Source of the DNA: Gemmiger formicilis
Lineage (GTDB): Bacteria > Bacillota > Clostridia > Oscillospirales > Ruminococcaceae
Direction of reading: 5' to 3'
Assembly (NCBI RefSeq): GCF_018784445.1
Contig: NZ_WQOH01000017.1
Location: 1 to 64,000, forward strand
DNA: 64,000 nt
Part shown: positions 58,982-64,000 of the stretch, piece after piece
Layout of the letters: each line of letters starts with the position of its first letter
Numbering within the stretch: the stretch's first letter is position 1
The notes under the pieces: generated by a model
What the model was told of the DNA's origin: nothing
The model's input: the letters and a program-made list of their open reading frames with translations, nothing else
The model's database searches: none
Translations under genes and position numbers: made by a program

Positions 58982-59067
58982 GTAGGGGCCGCACATATGC
59001 GGCCCGCAACCTTGCCTTACCTGTGTACTTGCGGGAAAGCCGCGGGCCGGGCATGCCCGGCCCCTAC
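58982..59067. repeat. full palindromic repeat unit (86 bp), reference copy
   Basis: Begins GTAGGGGCCGCACATATGCGGCCC, then a spacer with CTTGCCTTACCTGTG, and ends GGGCCGGGCATGCCCGGCCCCTAC. The ends are complementary while the two cores differ. Confidence 0.9.
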
Positions 59068-59120
59068 ATCTCAGCAAGACACAGTTTTATCTTTGACCCG
59101 GAAAGGGGGACGCGGCGCTC

Positions 59121-60017
59121 ATGCTGCCTAACCAGACAATCAGCGCGATTCTAAGCAGTCTGCGTACATTTGAACCTCTGTCTGATACACTGGATATCAT
59201 CATTATATCGTTTGTTTTTTACCAGCTTTTGCAATTTGCGCGCAAATCCCGCGCGGGCCAGCTGGTCAAGGGCATCCTGCTTATCATCGTGTCTTATGGC
59301 CTGGCTGTGATGCTCAACCTGAAAACGGTGACCTGGCTGCTGAACAACGTGCTCACCATCGGTTTTATGGCGGCGGTCGTTATCTTCCAGCCGGAACTGC
59401 GCCGCACGCTGGAACGCATGGGCCAAAGTACCATGTGGGCCAACCGCCTGTTCGGCACCCACCGCAGAGACCCTTCGTTGCGCGCCGCTTGGCAGAGCGC
59501 CGTCGTCGCTATCTGCGACGCAGCCGAGCAGCTGTCCGACACCCGCACGGGTGCCCTGCTGGTGCTGGAACGCAACAATAACCTCGATGAGATCATCCGC
59601 ACCGGTACGCCGATGCACGCTGATGTCATCCCCGAAATGCTGGGCACGATTTTTTATGAAGGTACGCCCCTGCATGACGGCGCGGTCGTCATCCGCGACG
59701 GCGTCATCGTAGCTGCCGGCTGCGTGCTGCCGCTGTCCAACAACCTGGAAATGGGCAAGGACATGGGCACCCGCCATCGCGCCGGCCTTGGCATGAGCGA
59801 AAATTCCGACGCCATTGTCGTCATCGTCAGCGAGGAAACGGGAATCATCTCTATGGCGAAGAACGGTGTGCTGATCCGCCGCCTGGATCGCCAGAACCTC
59901 TTCAATCTGCTGCAGGAGGAGATCGTCCCCCCGGCGGAGGACGAGGCCGAAAACACTTCGCCCCTGCAAAAGCTGCTGCGCAAGGGAGGCGCACTGAACC
60001 ATGGCAAATCCGAATAA
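59121..60017 (+). CDS. cdaA: diadenylate cyclase CdaA
   Basis: Makes the second messenger c-di-AMP from two ATP. The 298-aa product has three N-terminal membrane helices (about 22-100) and a DAC domain (about 110-270) with the catalytic Asp186 in LHDGAVVIRDG and the ATP-binding Arg218-His219-Arg220 in GTRHRAG. GAAAGGGGG precedes the ATG. It overlaps cdaR by 17 bases, as in the usual cdaA-cdaR pair. c-di-AMP controls K+ uptake, osmolytes and wall balance. Confidence 0.97.
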   Translation: MLPNQTISAILSSLRTFEPLSDTLDIIIISFVFYQLLQFARKSRAGQLVKGILLIIVSYGLAVMLNLKTVTWLLNNVLTIGFMAAVVIFQPELRRTLERMGQSTMWANRLFGTHRRDPSLRAAWQSAVVAICDAAEQLSDTRTGALLVLERNNNLDEIIRTGTPMHADVIPEMLGTIFYEGTPLHDGAVVIRDGVIVAAGCVLPLSNNLEMGKDMGTRHRAGLGMSENSDAIVVIVSEETGIISMAKNGVLIRRLDRQNLFNLLQEEIVPPAEDEAENTSPLQKLLRKGGALNHGKSE

Positions 60018-61314
60018 ACCCGGCGTGCCGGGGGCAAAGGGTGCAGCGCCCAAAGGTCCGCGCACGATTTGGGACAACCCGATTTTTACAATGGTGCTGG
60101 CCATCATCCTGGGCTTTGTTACCTGGACGATCGTTACCGTTTTTATTGACCCGCAGGGCAGCAAAATCGTAGCAAACGTGCCCATCAACTACACAAGCGG
60201 CGCGTCCACCTACACGGCCCAGGGCCTGGACATCGTGGAAAAGCCGGACATTGAGGGCGTTACCGTCAAGGTCGAGGGCAACAGCACCATCATCGGCAAC
60301 ATCCAGAACTCCGATATCATGGTCTACCCCAGCTACGCGGGCGTCAGCGGCGCGGGCAAAGTCACGCTGCGCCTACAGGCCCGCGTGACGAACACTACCG
60401 ATTTCCCCGGCGATATCGACTGCACGGTCGAAAGCCCCGAGACCATCGACGTTGTGTTTGACGAGGTCAGCGAGAAAACCATCCCGGTCACGGTGGATGC
60501 CTCTGCTGTGCCGATTTCCACCGGCTATATGTTGAACCGCACCGCCGCCGTGCCTGCCGAAATTACGCTGCGCGGCCCGACGAGCGAGCTGGATCAGGTG
60601 TCCAGCATCGTGGCCCCGGTGCAGATTGATGGCGAGCTGGCCGACACGACCACAGTGCCCGCCATGCTGGAACTGCGCGACGAGGAAGGTAATGTGTTCA
60701 CACCGCAGTACACCTCGATGGACAGCGACTCCGCCAATGTGACGCTGACGGTATACCAGGTGCGCGAACTGCCGCTGGAGGTGGATTTCATCGGCACGCC
60801 GAACGGTTTCGATGTAGAAAGCCTGCACTGCTCGCTGAGCCAGCAGACGCTCAAAGTGGCTGGTCCGGCACGCACCATCGGCACACTGGAAAGCCTGACC
60901 GTGACGGACTTTGACCTGGCGCGGGAGTTTGAGCCGGGCCGCGACTACCAGCGGCTCATCGAGCTGCCTGCGGGTATCGTCTCGCTGGACGGCGTAACGA
61001 ACGTCACCCTGGAATTTGATACCGCCGATATGGCCTCCACCAAGCTGAACGTGTCGAACATCCGGGCCATCAACGTGCCCAGCAACTACGAGCTGCAAAT
61101 TCTGTCGAGCCTTGTCAGCAACGTGACGCTCTACGGCCCGGCGGCTGAAATCGAGGAATTGAGCGCCGACAGCATCGTCGCGCAAATCGACTGCCAGAGC
61201 TTGAACCTGACCGTCGGCCAGCAGACCATCGCCGTCAGCATCCAGATCCCGTCGTCCAGCCGCATCTTCGCCACCGGCAGCTACACCGTCCAGTGCGAGG
61301 TCACGTCGAAATAA
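60001..61314 (+). CDS. cdaR: CdaA regulatory protein CdaR (YbbR domains)
   Basis: A 437-aa protein with one membrane helix (about 23-46) and an outside part with about four YbbR repeats (for example VPINYTSGASTYTAQG and IPVTVDASAVPISTGY). CdaR binds and tunes CdaA. AAGGGAGG lies in the cdaA end, before ATG 60001. The third gene of the usual group, glmM, is missing; a repeat and an oxidoreductase gene follow. Confidence 0.93.
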   Translation: MANPNKPGVPGAKGAAPKGPRTIWDNPIFTMVLAIILGFVTWTIVTVFIDPQGSKIVANVPINYTSGASTYTAQGLDIVEKPDIEGVTVKVEGNSTIIGNIQNSDIMVYPSYAGVSGAGKVTLRLQARVTNTTDFPGDIDCTVESPETIDVVFDEVSEKTIPVTVDASAVPISTGYMLNRTAAVPAEITLRGPTSELDQVSSIVAPVQIDGELADTTTVPAMLELRDEEGNVFTPQYTSMDSDSANVTLTVYQVRELPLEVDFIGTPNGFDVESLHCSLSQQTLKVAGPARTIGTLESLTVTDFDLAREFEPGRDYQRLIELPAGIVSLDGVTNVTLEFDTADMASTKLNVSNIRAINVPSNYELQILSSLVSNVTLYGPAAEIEELSADSIVAQIDCQSLNLTVGQQTIAVSIQIPSSSRIFATGSYTVQCEVTSK

Positions 61315-61323
61315 CGCAGTGCC

Positions 61324-61351
61324 GTAGGGGCCGGGTATGCCCGGCCCCTAC
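61324..61351. repeat. single palindromic repeat (28 bp)
   Basis: GTAGGGGCCGGGTATGCCC...CCCCTAC, in the gap where glmM would be expected. Confidence 0.85.
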
Positions 61352-61393
61352 CCAGTGGCGTGCCATAAATCAGTAACCGAAGGAATCCTGTCT

Positions 61394-62989
61394 ATGCTTC
61401 TAGTCCGCAATATCCGCCTGCCGCTGACCTGCCCCGACCCGGATGCCGAGGCGGCGGCCAAGGCCCTGGCCATCCTGCGTGTGCCCGCCCGCAAGGCGGC
61501 GCACTGCGGCGTGGCAAAACTCAGCGTGGACGCCCGGCACGGTACGCCGGTGCTCGTCTACACCATCGCAGTCACACTCAACGACGAGGGTGAGGAACCG
61601 GCGCTGGCCGGGGCCTCGCCCTGTGTCTGTTATACGCAGCCACCAAAATTTGACTTTTCTGTGGGAAAAATTCCGCTGGCGCACCGCCCGGTCGTCGTGG
61701 GCCTTGGCCCTGCGGGCCTGTTTGCGGCGCTGCTGCTGGCCCGCAATGGCTACCGCCCACTCGTGCTGGAACGCGGCCCTGCGCTGGATGAGCGCATCCG
61801 GGCCGTCGGGCATTTTGAAAAGACCGGCGAACTGAACCCGAACGCCAATATCCAGTTTGGTGAGGGCGGCGCGGGGACCTTTTCCGACGGCAAGCTGACC
61901 ACACGCGTCGGCGACCCGCTCTGCGCGTTCGTGACCGGGGCGTTCCTCGACCACGGCGCACCCGCTGATATCGCCTGGCGGCAAAAGCCCCATGTGGGTA
62001 CTGACCTGCTGCGCGGCGTCATCCGCAATATCCGCGGTGAAATTGAAGCCTTGGGAGGCGAGGTGCGGTTCAACACCGCCCTGACCGGCCTGCAGACGAA
62101 AAACGGTGCGCTGACCGGCATCGAGACAACGGTGGGCAGCTTTCCCTGTGAGCAGCTGATTTTAGCCGTCGGCCACAGCGCCCGGGACACCTTCGCCATG
62201 CTGCACGGCCTGGGTATGCCGCTGGAATGCAAGCCGTTCTCCGTCGGCTTCCGCGCGGAGCATCTGCAAACCGAAATTGACAAAAGCCTCTACCACGGCG
62301 CGGCAGGCCACCCGGCGCTGCCAAAGGGCGAGTACCAGCTCAGCCAGCACGTGGGTGGCGGGCGGTGTGTTTACACCTTCTGTATGTGCCCGGGCGGCAC
62401 GGTCTGCGCTGCTGCCAGCGCGGAAGGAGGCGTCGTCACCAACGGTATGAGCCTGCACGCCCGCGACGGCAAAAATGCCAACGCGGCAGTGGTCGTCAGC
62501 GTGGATGGCCGCGACTTTGACAACGACCCGGCCAAGGCTGTGGCGTTCCAGCGCCGGTTGGAGCAGGCGGCCTACCGCGCGGGCGGCGGGGGATACCTCG
62601 CCCCGGCGGAGACGGTCGGCAGCTTTTTGGCCGGGCGCGGTGCGCTGGAATTGGGCGCGGTGCAGCCGACCTACCCGCGCGGCGTGACGCCCTGCGATTT
62701 GGGGAGTCTGCTGCCCGGCGAGTTGAGCGACGCTTTGCGCGACGGCCTGACGGCCTTTGGCCGCAAGCTGGCCGCTTACCGCGCCCCCGACGCGGTGTTG
62801 ACGGGGTTGGAGACCCGCACCAGCAGCCCAATCCGCCTGCTGCGCGGCAAAGAGGATTTACAGTGTACCGACCTTTCCGGCCTGTACCCCTGCGGCGAGG
62901 GCGCAGGTTACGCGGGCGGCATCATGACCGCCGCCGTGGACGGCGTGCGCTGCGCCGCCGAACTGATGAAAAATTGGGCACCGGCCTAA
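61394..62989 (+). CDS. FAD-dependent dehydrogenase, COG2509-like
   Basis: A 531-aa flavoprotein of unknown substrate. An N-terminal domain of about 95 residues precedes the FAD-binding Rossmann motif GLGPAG (103-108) in RPVVVGLGPAGLFAALLL. Further marks are NIQFGEGGAGTFSDGKLTTR, the AVGHSARDTF stretch and the end GEGAGYAGGIMTAAVDG. This is the uncharacterised FAD dehydrogenase group found in many Firmicutes. AAGGA precedes ATG 61394. A longer frame to 61337 runs into the repeat and is not used. Confidence 0.9.
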   Translation: MLLVRNIRLPLTCPDPDAEAAAKALAILRVPARKAAHCGVAKLSVDARHGTPVLVYTIAVTLNDEGEEPALAGASPCVCYTQPPKFDFSVGKIPLAHRPVVVGLGPAGLFAALLLARNGYRPLVLERGPALDERIRAVGHFEKTGELNPNANIQFGEGGAGTFSDGKLTTRVGDPLCAFVTGAFLDHGAPADIAWRQKPHVGTDLLRGVIRNIRGEIEALGGEVRFNTALTGLQTKNGALTGIETTVGSFPCEQLILAVGHSARDTFAMLHGLGMPLECKPFSVGFRAEHLQTEIDKSLYHGAAGHPALPKGEYQLSQHVGGGRCVYTFCMCPGGTVCAAASAEGGVVTNGMSLHARDGKNANAAVVVSVDGRDFDNDPAKAVAFQRRLEQAAYRAGGGGYLAPAETVGSFLAGRGALELGAVQPTYPRGVTPCDLGSLLPGELSDALRDGLTAFGRKLAAYRAPDAVLTGLETRTSSPIRLLRGKEDLQCTDLSGLYPCGEGAGYAGGIMTAAVDGVRCAAELMKNWAPA

Positions 62990-63008
62990 TAAACAGATTG
63001 GACAAACC

Positions 63009-64000
63009 ATGCCAGACAACAAACACAATTACGAATATAACTATGACCTCGGCGATGTGATCGACAACGCGGTTCAGATGGGCAGCAAGATCGGCTCGTC
63101 GGTGCTGGGCAGCATTGCCGACGCTCTGGAGCAGGCGGGGGACGCGATGGGAATGAAACAGCCCGACACTTTCGCTGCCTGGAAACGCCGCCTGGAACGC
63201 AAATGGAAAAACGGCGGCCAGTCTGTCGGCGTTGCGCTGACGGCGGTTGGCTGGACCTTTGCAGGCTGCTTTGGCATTGCGGCGTTCGTGCTGGGCATCC
63301 TGACGGCAGTCGGCGCAGGGCCGCTGGGGCTTTCCCAACAGGATTTTATAGCCCTGCCGATTCTGACGGCCGTGTTTTACCCCACAACGCTCGGCTTCCT
63401 CTTTATGGCCATCGTGGGCATGAAAAAGCTGGCCTATTTCAGCCGCCTGCGCAAGCTGCTGCGCGCCGCTAATGACTGGGTGTGCGACCTGCCGAGCCTG
63501 GCCCGTAAGGCGCAGATCAAACAGGAAAAAGCCTATGACACGGTCGCCAGGGCCGTGGGCAATGGCGATTTGCCCAACGCCGCCATCAGCGACGATTTCA
63601 GTACCCTGTACCTGGACGATTCGCTCATGCCGGTGGCGGCCAAGCCCGCTGCTGCGCCCCAGGCAGCCGAGCCGGAAACGCCGCTGACCGATGCCGAGCG
63701 GTTCCGCCGCGAGGGCGTGGACTTTTTGAACTACCTCAAACGCTGTCAGGGCAAGCTGGGTGCACAGGCCGATGAAGAATTGATGCAGATGCAAAAGACC
63801 TGCGCGTCAATTTTGGGCTTTGTCCACAACCACCCCGAGCAGCTGAACCGCGTGCGCCGCTTCCGGGAATACTACCTGCCCACCACGCGCAAACTGCTCG
63901 ACACAGCGCAGGGGCTGGGGGAGACGGACACCGCCAACGCGGCCGAGATACGCCGCGATATCACCGGCATCCTGCACACACTGAACCAGGCCTACGAAAA
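63009..64000 (+). CDS. XpaC-like protein, 5' part (cut by window end)
   Basis: The reading frame is open from ATG 63009 to the last base, giving 330 residues and continuing beyond the window. It begins MPDNKHNYEYNYDLG, has two adjacent membrane helices (about 78-102 and 115-140), then a charged linker and a C-terminal helical domain with RVRRFREYYLPTTRKLLDTA, typical of the XpaC (5-bromo-4-chloroindolyl phosphate hydrolysis) family. Such genes usually sit beside a TelA/tellurite-resistance-like gene, which would lie outside. The ribosome site is weak. Confidence 0.82.
   Translation, partial: MPDNKHNYEYNYDLGDVIDNAVQMGSKIGSSVLGSIADALEQAGDAMGMKQPDTFAAWKRRLERKWKNGGQSVGVALTAVGWTFAGCFGIAAFVLGILTAVGAGPLGLSQQDFIALPILTAVFYPTTLGFLFMAIVGMKKLAYFSRLRKLLRAANDWVCDLPSLARKAQIKQEKAYDTVARAVGNGDLPNAAISDDFSTLYLDDSLMPVAAKPAAAPQAAEPETPLTDAERFRREGVDFLNYLKRCQGKLGAQADEELMQMQKTCASILGFVHNHPEQLNRVRRFREYYLPTTRKLLDTAQGLGETDTANAAEIRRDITGILHTLNQAYE

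Overview
The window looks like chromosome from a GC-rich (about 60% by eye) Gram-positive anaerobe of the Oscillospiraceae (Ruminococcaceae), most like the Gemmiger / Subdoligranulum / Faecalibacterium group. This is inferred from PolC-type polymerase, the Firmicutes order pyrH-frr-cdsA-dxr-rseP-ispG-polC, cdaA-cdaR, a SpoIIID, consensus TTGACA/TATAAT promoters, AGGAGG ribosome sites and many short palindromic intergenic repeats. There is no prophage, insertion sequence or CRISPR array. The window opens inside a 5S rRNA and closes inside an XpaC-family gene.

Layout. 1-7300: end of an rRNA operon with tRNA-Lys, a tiny membrane-peptide ORF with its own consensus promoter, a lone prepilin, then ugd-glf translationally coupled to a LytTR/GHKL two-component pair, then a TauE-type exporter with its MarR regulator and tRNA-Ala. 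7340-9650: a small ORF, a degenerate Spo0A-like regulator and an orphan kinase-like ATPase. 9680-20070: housekeeping block for UMP kinase, ribosome recycling, CDP-DAG synthesis, the MEP isoprenoid enzymes Dxr and IspG, RseP and PolC; uppS is missing from its usual place. 20110-22710: tRNA-Gly, a small unknown protein and a second, paralogous LytTR/GHKL pair. 22800-29500: a glycoside-use operon of GH2, a membrane-anchored GH3 with permuted domains, and a GPH-type symporter, behind a palindrome that overlaps the -35. 29600-31370: tRNA-Leu, an AEC transporter and an Lrp regulator with a hairpin in its leader.

31630-36600 is a minus-strand operon of BlaI, a BlaR1-like M56 protease fused to two M23 (LytM) domains, an EnvC-like coiled-coil M23 protein and a G5-M23 protein. 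It reads as a BlaI-controlled cell-wall sensing and remodelling module and is the most unusual locus here. 36690-43240: tRNA-Ser, a cation/proton antiporter behind a structured leader, uridine kinase, dCMP deaminase, SpoIIID, a YjbR-family protein, a GT-C-like membrane protein and a PflA-like radical SAM enzyme. 43290-52220 is a nucleoside salvage region (deoD, cdd, two BMP lipoproteins, a NupNOPQ-like ABC importer, pyrimidine-nucleoside phosphorylase).

52320-57630: an unknown protein, a lantibiotic-immunity-like ABC transporter (two permeases and an ATPase) and a divergent OmpR-type two-component system. 57770-64000: an ispDF fusion that keeps an internal ribosome site, cdaA-cdaR for c-di-AMP, a COG2509-like FAD dehydrogenase and a truncated XpaC-like gene. 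Many intergenic gaps carry GTAGGGGC...GCCCCTAC palindromes with variable cores, and three hold larger MITE-like elements.
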